DNA from: Simplicispira lacusdiani
GTDB lineage: Bacteria; Pseudomonadota; Gammaproteobacteria; Burkholderiales; Burkholderiaceae_C
Length of the DNA: 64,000 nucleotides
Reading direction: 5' to 3'
Assembly (NCBI RefSeq): GCF_003604195.1
Contig: NZ_QXGR01000006.1
Span: 124,001-188,000, forward strand
The notes under the pieces are model-generated. The model made no database searches, was not told the DNA's origin, and saw only the letters and a program-made list of their open reading frames with translations. This document shows positions 51,348 to 64,000 of this stretch, piece by piece (the stretch's first letter is position 1; each line of letters opens with the position of its first letter). Both the position numbers and the translations under genes were made by a program.

Positions 51348-52469
51348 ATGACCACCCCCCGCCGTTCCATCACCATCCTGGGCGCCGGCCACATTGGCTT
51401 CGCCATGGCCCTGCTGCTTGCCCGCAGCGGCGACTACGACGTGCTCGTGGCCGACCGCGACCCGCAGCGCCTGGCCGCCGTCGCCGCGCTGGGGCTGCCC
51501 ACGCAGGTGGCCGGCAACGACGACGCGCTGCGCCTGGCCGTCGAGGGCCGCTTCGCCGTGCTCAACGCGCTGCCGTTCCATTGCGCCGTGGGCGTGGCCA
51601 CGCTGTGCGCCCGGGCCGGCGTGCACTATTTCGACCTGACCGAGGACGTGCGCAGCACCCAGGCCATCCGCTCGCTGGCCGAAGGCGCGCGCAGCGTGCT
51701 CATGCCGCAGTGCGGCCTGGCGCCGGGCTTCATCGGCATCGTGGGCAACGACCTGGCACGGCGCTTCGACGAGCTGCACAGCCTGCGCATGCGCGTGGGC
51801 GCGCTGCCGCGCTACCCGCAGGGCGCCCTGCGCTACAACCTGACCTGGAGCACCGAGGGGCTGATCAACGAATACTGCAACCCCTGCGAGGCGATCGTGG
51901 ACGGCGCGACCACCACGGTGCCGGCGCTCGAAGGGCTGGAAACCTTCGCGCTCGACGGCGTGGAGTACGAGGCCTTCAACACCTCGGGCGGCCTGGGCAC
52001 GCTCACCGAGACGCTGGCGGGCAAGGCGCGGCAGGTGGATTACAAGTCCATCCGCTACCCCGGCCACTGCGCCATCTTGAAGCTGCTGCTCAACGACCTG
52101 CGGCTGCGCGACCGGCGCGACCTGCTGAAGGAAATCTTCGAGGCCGCCATTCCGACCACCGAGCAGGACGTGATCGTGGTGTTCGCCAGCAGCACGGGCC
52201 TGCGCGGCGGGCATCTGGTGCAGGATTCGTACTCGGCCCGCATCGTGGGCACCGAGGTGGCGGGGCACCGGCTCAGCGCCATCCAGCTCACCACGGCGGC
52301 GGGCATCTGCACCGCGCTGGACCTGGTGGCGCAGGGCCGGCTGCCGCAGGCGGGTTTCGTGGGGCAGGAGCAGGTGGCGCTGGACGACTTCCTGGCCAAC
52401 CGCTTTGGCTGCGTGTACGGCGCGCAGGCCCACGAGAACGCACTGGTGTGCGACGTGGGCTGCGTCTGA
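51348..52469 (+). CDS. Saccharopine dehydrogenase-like NAD(P)-dependent enzyme
   Basis: A 373-residue oxidoreductase. The Rossmann motif ILGAGHIGFAMALLLARSG is at residues 9-27, then CGLAPGFIGIVGNDL and the saccharopine dehydrogenase-like C-terminal domain (SIRYPGHCAILKLLLND). Relatives include L-lysine 6-dehydrogenases and carboxynorspermidine synthases. Regulation by the divergent AsnC-type protein would fit an amino-acid role such as lysine catabolism. CGAGGAGAC gives a strong ribosome site. The exact substrate is unknown. Confidence 0.85.
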   Translation: MTTPRRSITILGAGHIGFAMALLLARSGDYDVLVADRDPQRLAAVAALGLPTQVAGNDDALRLAVEGRFAVLNALPFHCAVGVATLCARAGVHYFDLTEDVRSTQAIRSLAEGARSVLMPQCGLAPGFIGIVGNDLARRFDELHSLRMRVGALPRYPQGALRYNLTWSTEGLINEYCNPCEAIVDGATTTVPALEGLETFALDGVEYEAFNTSGGLGTLTETLAGKARQVDYKSIRYPGHCAILKLLLNDLRLRDRRDLLKEIFEAAIPTTEQDVIVVFASSTGLRGGHLVQDSYSARIVGTEVAGHRLSAIQLTTAAGICTALDLVAQGRLPQAGFVGQEQVALDDFLANRFGCVYGAQAHENALVCDVGCV

Positions 52470-52482
52470 TGGAAAAGGCTTC

Positions 52483-53181
52483 TTACATCCCCAGCGACCG
52501 CAGCAGGTCGTCGGTGTCGGAGGCCGCGTTGGCGGCCGCTGGCGCCGGGGCGGCGGGCGCGGCGGCCTGGGCATGGGCCTGGGCGATCAGCGCGTCGGGG
52601 TCGGGGATGTCCTGGGCCTCGAAGTCGTAGAGCTTGACGAACTCCGTCTTGTCGATGGCCAGCTCCAGATAGAAGATGTTGTTGGCGCCGGTGTAGAAGG
52701 TCACGCGCCGGGCCTCGGGCTGGTCGAGGTTGGCGTCCACGCTGAGCATCACCTGCTTGTTCAGCACCAGCATCTTGGGCTGGTTCTGGGTGATGTGGGT
52801 GTGCAGCTCGCGGTGCACCTTGCCGGTGAAGTCGCCCACCACCTGGTTCATCAGCTCGCCCATCACGTTACTGACCTCGTCCGAGGTGTAGGAGCTGGCC
52901 AGGTCGCTCTTGGACAGGCCCATGTTGAGCAGGTAGTTGGAGTACAGCTCCATGGCCGCCTGGGCCGAGAAATTGATGATGACCAGGCCCGAGAAGCCGC
53001 CGTCGAACAGCACGAAGCAGCCGATGTCGGGCTTGAGGCAGGTGCGCGTGATGCGCTGGATCATGCCGGAGTAGCGGATCTGGCTCTGCGTGGCCACGGT
53101 GAGCACCCGGGTCACCGAGTTGCACAGGCTGCTCAATAGGTCTTCGGTGCCGAAGACGACGGTTTCTTCTGGGGACTTCAT
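52483..53181 (-). CDS. DUF3334/CheX-like domain protein
   Basis: A 232-residue protein. Sequence such as ITRTCLKPDIGCFVLFDGGFSGLVIINFSAQAAMELY, TSDEVSNVMGELMNQVVGDFTGKV and LTVATQSQIRYSG matches the DUF3334 family, which has a CheX/CheC-like fold. A chemotaxis or signalling role is possible, since CheX-type proteins dephosphorylate CheY. The ELMNQ helix could correspond to the family phosphatase helix (inference). The last 45 residues are an Ala/Pro-rich tail. It is not linked to chemotaxis genes here. Confidence 0.8.
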   Translation of the reverse strand: MKSPEETVVFGTEDLLSSLCNSVTRVLTVATQSQIRYSGMIQRITRTCLKPDIGCFVLFDGGFSGLVIINFSAQAAMELYSNYLLNMGLSKSDLASSYTSDEVSNVMGELMNQVVGDFTGKVHRELHTHITQNQPKMLVLNKQVMLSVDANLDQPEARRVTFYTGANNIFYLELAIDKTEFVKLYDFEAQDIPDPDALIAQAHAQAAAPAAPAPAAANAASDTDDLLRSLGM

Positions 53182-53292
53182 GGGCCGGGCGGGGTGCTGT
53201 AAGTAAACGTATGCGTAGCATAGGGCACGGCGCCCGCGCCGGCCAGATGTTTCGGCGGGTTTGCACTCTGGCGCGCCTTTTGCGCCACGCCG

Positions 53293-55122
53293 TCAGCGCT
53301 TGTACATCGCTTCGATGGCCGCCGCGAAATGCGCCATGAGGTTGCTGCGCTTGAGCTTGAGCGTGGGCGTCATGAAGGTGTTCTCGATGGTCCAAGGCTC
53401 CAGCGTGAAGTACACGGCGCGCGGCACGGCGTAGCGCGCGAAGCTGGCCGTCTGCCGGGCGATGCGTTCGAGCGCCGCCTTGTGCACGGCGGGGTGGTTC
53501 AGGCTGGCTGGGTCCTTGGCGTCCAGGCCCGTCTCGCGCGCCAGGCGCAGCCATTCCTCGCGGTGCAGCACGGCCACGCAGGCGATGAACGGCAGGTTCT
53601 CGCCCACCACGAAGGCCTGCTCGAACAGCGGATCGGCCATGATGGCCAGCTCCAGGTCGGCCGGCGGCACCTTCTCACCCGTGGAGGTGACGATGATTTC
53701 CTTGATGCGGCCCCGGATGTGGATGCGCCCGTCGATGATCTCGGCCTGGTCGCCCGTGCCCAGCCAGCCATCGGTGGAGAGGATGCGGGCCGTGTCTTCC
53801 GGGCGGTTCCAGTAGCCCTTCATGACGATGGGGCCGCGCACCTGCAGTTCGCGGTTGTCGCCGATGCGCACCTCCACGCCGGGCAGGGCGCGGCCCACGC
53901 TGGCGGGGCGGTTGTCCTTGGGCGTGTTCACCGACACCACGGGTGCCGTCTCGGTCATGCCGTAGCCCTGCAGCAGCGGCAGGCCCAGGCCCAGGAAACA
54001 GCGCGCGATGGCGGGCGAGAGCGGCGCGCCGCCGCTCACGGCCACGCGCACGCGGCCGCCAAACTGCTCCAGCAGCGGGCGGGCCACCAGCGGCTCCAGC
54101 ACGATCCAGGGCAGCCTAGCCCAGGCTCCGGCGGCGCGTTCCTCGTCCGCGCCGGGCGTGGGCAGGCCGTGCACCAAGCTAAAGCGCCGCCAGCCCACGG
54201 CCACCGCGGCCTCGAACAGCCGCGTCTTGAGGCGCGAGGACGCCAGCTTTTCCAGCACCTTGGCATGCACGCGCTCGTAGATGCGCGGCACGGAGATCAG
54301 CACCGTGGGGCGCACGGTGCGCAGGTCTTCCGCCAGCAGCGCCACCGAGCGCGCATAGGCGACGCAGCTGCCCGCCGCCATGGGCAGGTAGTAGCCGGCG
54401 GTGCGCTCGAAGGTGTGTGACAGTGGCAGGAAGGACAGGAACACGTCCTCCACCGTGGGCTGGATGCGCTGCAGCACGGCCTTGACGTCGGAGACCACGT
54501 TGCGGTGGGTCAGCATCACCCCCTTGGGCTTGCCGGTGGTGCCCGAGGTGTAGACGATGGCCGCCAGGTCGGCCGCGCAGGGCGGCGTCTGCATGGGCGG
54601 ATGCTTCGAGGCGCGGGCCAGCCAGTCGGCCAGCGGAACCACGGGCACGGGGGCGGTGGTGTCGCCGCTGGCGCCGGGGCGGGTGAGCACCACGGCCTTG
54701 AGCTGGGGCAGCGGCGTGCCCACGGCTTGGATGCGCTGCCACTGCTCCACGTCTTCCAGCACCAGCAACGAGGCTTCGCAGTCCGAGAGGATGTAGGCGA
54801 TGCTGCCCGGGTTGTCGATGGCGTGCAGCGGCACCGGCACGCAGGCATAAGCCAGCGTGGCCTGGTCGATGCTCATGGCGTCGAGCCCATTGGGCAGCAG
54901 GATGGCCACGCGCGCGCCCGTGGGCAGGCCCATGGTGGCCAGGGCGCGGGTCCAGAGGCCCACGCGCTCGCGCGCCTGTGCCCAGGTCAGGCTGGCCCAG
55001 GCCTGGGCATTGTTGTCGTAGGCGCGGTAGGCCTCGGCGTTGGGGGTGGCGGCGGCGCGGTAGGCCAGCAGCTGGGGCAGCGTGTGCACGCTGGCGAGGT
55101 CGGCGGGGGCGAAGGTCGTCAT
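53293..55122 (-). CDS. Long-chain acyl-CoA synthetase (AMP-forming)
   Basis: A 609-residue ANL enzyme. The P-loop YTSGTTGKPKGVMLTHRNV is near residue 193, the fatty-acyl signature region LPLSHTFERTAGYYLPMAAG near 238 and YGMTETAP near 388. DGWLGTGDQAEI near 455 and RIKEIIVTSTGEKVPP near 480 follow. It likely activates long-chain fatty acids with CoA. ATG 55122 is preferred over TTG 55131. It is not in an operon with other fatty-acid genes here. Confidence 0.92.
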   Translation of the reverse strand: MTTFAPADLASVHTLPQLLAYRAAATPNAEAYRAYDNNAQAWASLTWAQARERVGLWTRALATMGLPTGARVAILLPNGLDAMSIDQATLAYACVPVPLHAIDNPGSIAYILSDCEASLLVLEDVEQWQRIQAVGTPLPQLKAVVLTRPGASGDTTAPVPVVPLADWLARASKHPPMQTPPCAADLAAIVYTSGTTGKPKGVMLTHRNVVSDVKAVLQRIQPTVEDVFLSFLPLSHTFERTAGYYLPMAAGSCVAYARSVALLAEDLRTVRPTVLISVPRIYERVHAKVLEKLASSRLKTRLFEAAVAVGWRRFSLVHGLPTPGADEERAAGAWARLPWIVLEPLVARPLLEQFGGRVRVAVSGGAPLSPAIARCFLGLGLPLLQGYGMTETAPVVSVNTPKDNRPASVGRALPGVEVRIGDNRELQVRGPIVMKGYWNRPEDTARILSTDGWLGTGDQAEIIDGRIHIRGRIKEIIVTSTGEKVPPADLELAIMADPLFEQAFVVGENLPFIACVAVLHREEWLRLARETGLDAKDPASLNHPAVHKAALERIARQTASFARYAVPRAVYFTLEPWTIENTFMTPTLKLKRSNLMAHFAAAIEAMYKR

Positions 55123-55350
55123 CAAGCTCAAAGGGAGGCGGCTGCAATCCCTGCATCAGGGGCGCGCGGCTTGCGCAGGAGCCTGCGCAAAGCTTTTGAT
55201 CATATCCTTCGACTGCAAAGCGGCCCCCAGGCGGTCATTGACGGGAGAGAAATGGTTTGTTCCTGGTTGCGGAATAATGGTCTCGATGAAATACGTGCCA
55301 AATGCCTGTGCGCGAAAGGTGCGGGGCGTTGATTCAGCAAGGCCCATGCA

Positions 55351-56166
55351 ATGAAGAACGAGCGCCAGGGATTTGTCAATGCGCTTCTCTTCGTGCTACT
55401 GCTGAGCCTTGCGTTCTTTGCGTGGAAAAACGCCATGCGCTACGGCAATATGGCCCATCGGAACGCGAACTACGGCCTTGCCAGCATGTGGTACCACCTT
55501 GCGGCCCATACCGGAGATGCCAATGCGCAGAACAATCTGGCGGGCTTCTATGCGCAAGGCCTGGGCGTGGCGCGCGACGATGCGGTGGCCGCGGCATGGT
55601 TTGAGAAGGCCGCGACCCAAGGGGTGTCCGCGGCCAAGTTCAACTTGTCCAATTTCTATGAAGAAGGGCGCGGAGTCCCTAGGGATATTCGCAAGGCGGT
55701 GGCATTGCTCGAAGAGGTCGCCCAGCAGGGGGACGCCGTGGCGGCTTTCAACCTGGGCCATATCCACGCCACCGGACGCGATGACTTTCCGCAGAATATG
55801 GAGCGGGCTGTTTTCTGGTACGAGAAATCGGCAAAAACCGGATACACCTCGGCCGAATACAACCTTGGCGTTCTTTATTCCACGGGTACCGGCGTGCCCC
55901 GCGATTTTTCGCTGGCCGCGCAGTGGATTTTGAAAGCGGCACAGAAAAACCACCACAAGGCGCAAATGGACTATGGGTTCATGCGGATGCTCGGTGCCGG
56001 TGTGCCGATGGACAGAGAAAACGGCCTGGAATGGCTCAAGCGCGCGGCGCAGGACCCGGCGACGCTCGTGCTGATGAAGGAAAAGTTAGTGCTCCTGTGC
56101 AGGGCGAACCCCGACGCGGCGCGGCGGGAGGCCTGTCTCAGGTGGGTGGAGCAAGGTCCGAAGTAG
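55351..56166 (+). CDS. Sel1-repeat protein with N-terminal membrane anchor
   Basis: A 271-residue protein. A hydrophobic helix (ALLFVLLLSLAFFAW) at 11-25 anchors it to the inner membrane. About five 36-residue Sel1 units follow (AQNNLAGFYAQGLGVARDDAVAAAWFEKAA is one), ending near residue 235. Two cysteines in the C-terminal tail, LLCRANPDAARREACLRW, could form a disulfide. Sel1 proteins are interaction scaffolds, often in envelope processes. The partner is unknown. Confidence 0.88.
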   Translation: MKNERQGFVNALLFVLLLSLAFFAWKNAMRYGNMAHRNANYGLASMWYHLAAHTGDANAQNNLAGFYAQGLGVARDDAVAAAWFEKAATQGVSAAKFNLSNFYEEGRGVPRDIRKAVALLEEVAQQGDAVAAFNLGHIHATGRDDFPQNMERAVFWYEKSAKTGYTSAEYNLGVLYSTGTGVPRDFSLAAQWILKAAQKNHHKAQMDYGFMRMLGAGVPMDRENGLEWLKRAAQDPATLVLMKEKLVLLCRANPDAARREACLRWVEQGPK

Positions 56167-56191
56167 CGCAGCGGCGCAGGCTGCCGCACCG

Positions 56192-56833
56192 TCAATGGGG
56201 GCTCGCCGCCTCCAGCCCCTGCGCGAAATGCGCCTGCATGGCACGCACCGTGGCGTCGGCGTCGCGCGCCGCCAGCGCCTCCATGATCGCGCGGTGCTCG
56301 GCCAGCGAATCCTCGATGCGGCCCTGCTTGAGCAGCGAGTTGTGGCGGTTGAGTTTCATCACCTTGCGCAGGTCGGCCACCATCTGGCTGCGCCAGCGGT
56401 TGTCCGACAGCTCCAGCAGCCGCATGTGGAAGCGCTCGTTCACCGCGAAGAAGCGATCGCGCTCGGCCGTGGCGGCCTCCAGCTCGGCGTGCAGGTCTTG
56501 CAGCGAGCGCAACTGTTCGGCCGTGGCGGTGCGCGCCACCACGCCCGCGCCGTCGCTCTCCAGCAGGCTGAGCAGGTGGTAGACGTCGCGCAAGTCCTTC
56601 TCGGACATCTCGGTCACGTAGGCGCCGCGCCGTACCTTCATGGTCACCAGGCCCTCGGCGGCCAGCACCTTGAGCGCCTCCCGCAGCGGCGTGCGGCTGA
56701 TGCCGAACTCCTCGGCGATCTTCAGCTCGTCGATCCAGCTCCCGGGCTCCAGTTCGCGGCGGAAGATGCGCTGGCGCAGCAGCTCGGCCACTTCTTCATA
56801 GAGTGCGCGGGGCGTGAGGGTGAGGGCAGACAT
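56192..56833 (-). CDS. GntR-family (FadR/FCD subfamily) transcriptional regulator
   Basis: A 213-residue regulator. The winged HTH occupies residues 8-75 (LKIAEEFGISRTPLREALKVL, then LAAEGLVTMKVRRGAYV). The FCD ligand domain follows (ERFHMRLLELSDNRW), with metal-ligand-type histidines and Asp. It is divergent from methylmalonyl-CoA mutase, so it is the natural regulator of that cluster. The 16-bp motif between them is repeated at the prpE promoter, suggesting a propionate-related ligand such as propionyl-CoA or methylmalonyl-CoA (inference). ATG 56833 is chosen because the extension to 56953 crosses the operator. Confidence 0.9.
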   Translation of the reverse strand: MSALTLTPRALYEEVAELLRQRIFRRELEPGSWIDELKIAEEFGISRTPLREALKVLAAEGLVTMKVRRGAYVTEMSEKDLRDVYHLLSLLESDGAGVVARTATAEQLRSLQDLHAELEAATAERDRFFAVNERFHMRLLELSDNRWRSQMVADLRKVMKLNRHNSLLKQGRIEDSLAEHRAIMEALAARDADATVRAMQAHFAQGLEAASPH

Positions 56834-56866
56834 GGACGGGATTGTAAGCCGCAAAGAATATTTTGA

Positions 56867-56882
56867 ATGAATAATTATGAAT
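56867..56882. promoter_or_regulatory. Putative GntR operator between gntR and the mutase gene
   Basis: ATGAATAATTATGAAT, identical to the 16-mer upstream of prpE at 9487. It lies 33 bp from the gntR start and 70 bp from the mutase ATG, flanked by TTTTGA on the left and GATGTAA on the right. Confidence 0.65.
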
Positions 56883-56952
56883 GATGTAAACTTGCCGTTA
56901 CACCAGGGAATGCCCTGAAGCTGTCCAATGCAACCGTCGGAGAACACCCGCA

Positions 56953-59121
<2,169 letters not shown>

Positions 59122-59125
59122 TGCC

Positions 59126-59317
59126 ATGACCAAAGTGGGACGTGCGGGGGGCGCTCTGGGCTGCATGGCCATCTTCACTGTCTTTGCGGCAGTGTGCTGG
59201 CTTGAGAGCATGCATGGCGTGTCCTTCCTCTTGCTTGCCCTTGGCGTGTGCTTCATGCTCATCTTTACTTTTGCGTCTGAGGACACCATCAAATTGATCG
59301 GATCGTGGTGGGTATGA
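59126..59317 (+). CDS. Small two-segment membrane protein between the mutase and meaB
   Basis: A 63-residue protein with two hydrophobic segments (GALGCMAIFTVFAAVCWL and VSFLLLALGVCFMLIFTFA) and a short polar tail. Its stop overlaps the meaB ATG as ATGA, which supports expression and coupling. Base composition is lower in GC than the neighbours. No strong ribosome site is seen. No family is recognised, so a role in B12-dependent metabolism is only positional inference. Confidence 0.55.
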   Translation: MTKVGRAGGALGCMAIFTVFAAVCWLESMHGVSFLLLALGVCFMLIFTFASEDTIKLIGSWWV

Positions 59318-60342
59318 ACAGCGAGCAATTGGTTCACGGTGTGCTGAATGGTGGGGCCGCAGCCCAGCGTCGCGCCATGGCCAAGGCCATCACGCTGCTC
59401 GAATCGACCCGCGCCGACCACCGCGCGCAGGGCGATGCGCTGCTCACGCAGCTGCTGCCGCACACGGGCAAGGCGTTCCGGCTGGGCATCAGCGGCGTGC
59501 CCGGCGTGGGCAAGTCCACCTTCATCGAGGCGCTGGGGCTGTACCTGATCGCCCAGGGCCTGCGGGTGGCCGTGCTGGCGGTGGACCCGTCGAGCAGCGT
59601 CTCGGGCGGCTCCATCCTGGGCGACAAGACGCGCATGGAGCACCTCTCCATGCACGAGCAGGCCTACATCCGCCCCAGCCCGAGCAGCGGCACGCTGGGC
59701 GGCGTGGCCGAGAAGACGCGCGAAAGCATGCTGGTCTGCGAGGCTGCGGGCTACGACGTGGTGATCGTCGAGACCGTGGGCGTGGGCCAGAGCGAAACGG
59801 CCGTGGCCAACATGACCGACATGTTCGTGCTGCTGCAGCTGCCCAACGCGGGCGACGATTTGCAGGCCATCAAGAAGGGCGTGATGGAGATCGCCGACCT
59901 GGTGGCCATCAACAAGGCCGACATCGACAAGGCAGCCGCCACGCGCGCCGAGGCGCAGATCGCGTCCAGCCTGCGCCTGCTGAGCCAGCACGGCAACCCC
60001 GAGCACGCCCACCACGACACCACGCAGTGGCACCCGAAGGTGGTGCAGATCAGCGCGCTGCAGGGGCAGGGCATCGACGCCTTCTGGGCGGCCGTCACGC
60101 AATACCGCCAGCTCCAGACCGCCAACGGCCGCCTGGCCGCGCGGCGCGAGAAGCAGGCCCTGGCCTGGATGTGGGAGCGCATCGACGCCGGCCTCAAGCA
60201 CGCCTTCCGCCAGCACCCGCAGGTGCGCGAGCTTTTGCCGCGCCTGCAGCAGGACGTGGCAGCGGGGCGCGTGGCGGCCTCGACTGCGGCAAGAAATCTG
60301 CTTTCAGCCCAATATGGGCAAGCGCAAGCAGCTATAGATTAA
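59314..60342 (+). CDS. meaB: Methylmalonyl-CoA mutase-associated GTPase MeaB (ArgK family)
   Basis: A 342-residue G3E GTPase that protects and reloads the mutase's cobalamin. Walker A is GVPGVGKST near residue 62, with SSSVSGGSILGDKTRM (switch I region), ETVGVGQSE (switch II, near 152) and NKAD near 200 for guanine. The start ATG overlaps the preceding gene. The final residues RNLLSAQYGQAQAAID and the stop codon are written by a dispersed-repeat copy, so its C-terminus has been replaced or extended by the repeat. Confidence 0.94.
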   Translation: MNSEQLVHGVLNGGAAAQRRAMAKAITLLESTRADHRAQGDALLTQLLPHTGKAFRLGISGVPGVGKSTFIEALGLYLIAQGLRVAVLAVDPSSSVSGGSILGDKTRMEHLSMHEQAYIRPSPSSGTLGGVAEKTRESMLVCEAAGYDVVIVETVGVGQSETAVANMTDMFVLLQLPNAGDDLQAIKKGVMEIADLVAINKADIDKAAATRAEAQIASSLRLLSQHGNPEHAHHDTTQWHPKVVQISALQGQGIDAFWAAVTQYRQLQTANGRLAARREKQALAWMWERIDAGLKHAFRQHPQVRELLPRLQQDVAAGRVAASTAARNLLSAQYGQAQAAID

Positions 60343-60348
60343 GTAGCA
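60293..60348 (+). repeat. Dispersed hairpin repeat, copy 9, at the meaB 3' end
   Basis: AAATCTGCTTTCAGCCCAAT, then GGGCAAGCGCAAGCAGCTAT and AGATTAAGTAGCA. The TAA of meaB lies inside the element, so coding and repeat overlap. Confidence 0.7.
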
Positions 60349-60384
60349 AACAACACCACCCAAAGTTCACACAAAGGACGAACC

Positions 60385-61917
<1,533 letters not shown>

Positions 61918-61944
61918 GAAGAACAAGAACCCAGGAGATCACAC

Positions 61945-63993
<2,049 letters not shown>

Positions 63994-64000
63994 TCCCGCA

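Overview
The window is GC-rich chromosomal DNA, roughly two-thirds G+C by eye, with one clearly AT-richer patch near 33.7-35.4 kb. Gene content, gene order and dispersed repeats suggest a betaproteobacterium of the Comamonadaceae (Acidovorax/Alicycliphilus/Comamonas-like). That assignment is inference from protein style and from repeats I associate with the family; no search was run. I saw no rRNA, tRNA, CRISPR array or transposase gene.

Layout. 0-9.4 kb: the end of a phosphoribosyltransferase/PRPP-synthetase-like gene; a LysR regulator divergent from an MFS transporter, M20 amidohydrolase and glutaminase (a possible N-acylglutamine catabolic unit); an isochorismatase-fold hydrolase; three overlapping genes of unknown function; and a phosphofructokinase. 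9.5-11.5 kb: propionyl-CoA synthetase prpE. 11.5-17.6 kb, minus strand: a DNA alkylation-repair pair (Ada-AlkA fusion and Ogt), a DMT exporter and a PAS-GGDEF-EAL protein. 17.6-21.8 kb: phosphomanno/glucomutase, Kdo transferase and a PLP sulfur-amino-acid enzyme. 21.8-29.3 kb, minus strand: a possible six-gene run tetR-adaptor-RND-pcm-rhodanese-tolC forming a complete tripartite pump. 29.4-33.7 kb: an FmdE-like protein, MsrA, and a metal (zinc?) uptake cassette ending in a ZnuD-like TonB receptor. 33.7-35.7 kb: an AT-rich island with an OLD-like ATPase/nuclease gene, bounded by two diverged copies of the receptor's 3' end. 35.8-45.5 kb: two diguanylate cyclases, a RES-Xre toxin-antitoxin pair, an RRM protein, a 30-hexapeptide-repeat protein behind a leader ORF, a patatin lipoprotein and a chromate transporter. 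45.6-56.8 kb: mixed housekeeping genes including pdxH, sodC and chaC, acyltransferase, Lrp/AsnC with its divergent dehydrogenase, an acyl-CoA ligase and a Sel1 protein. 56.2-64 kb: a GntR regulator divergent from a methylmalonyl-CoA cluster (mutase, small membrane protein, MeaB, PccB, PccA).

How it fits together. PrpE activates propionate, PccAB carboxylates propionyl-CoA, and the mutase with MeaB yields succinyl-CoA. An identical 16-bp AT-rich imperfect palindrome lies upstream of prpE (9487-9502) and in the gntR/mutase intergenic region (56867-56882), 47 kb apart. This suggests that the GntR protein controls both loci.

A dispersed hairpin repeat of about 55 bp recurs at least nine times. 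Some copies are intergenic and terminator-like. Others lie inside coding sequence or form the C-terminal codons of waaA, meaB, pccA and the ada-alkA fusion. The strongest candidates for new biology are this repeat's entry into coding sequence, the OLD-like island, the hexapeptide-repeat protein with its coupled leader ORF, and the inferred propionate regulon.
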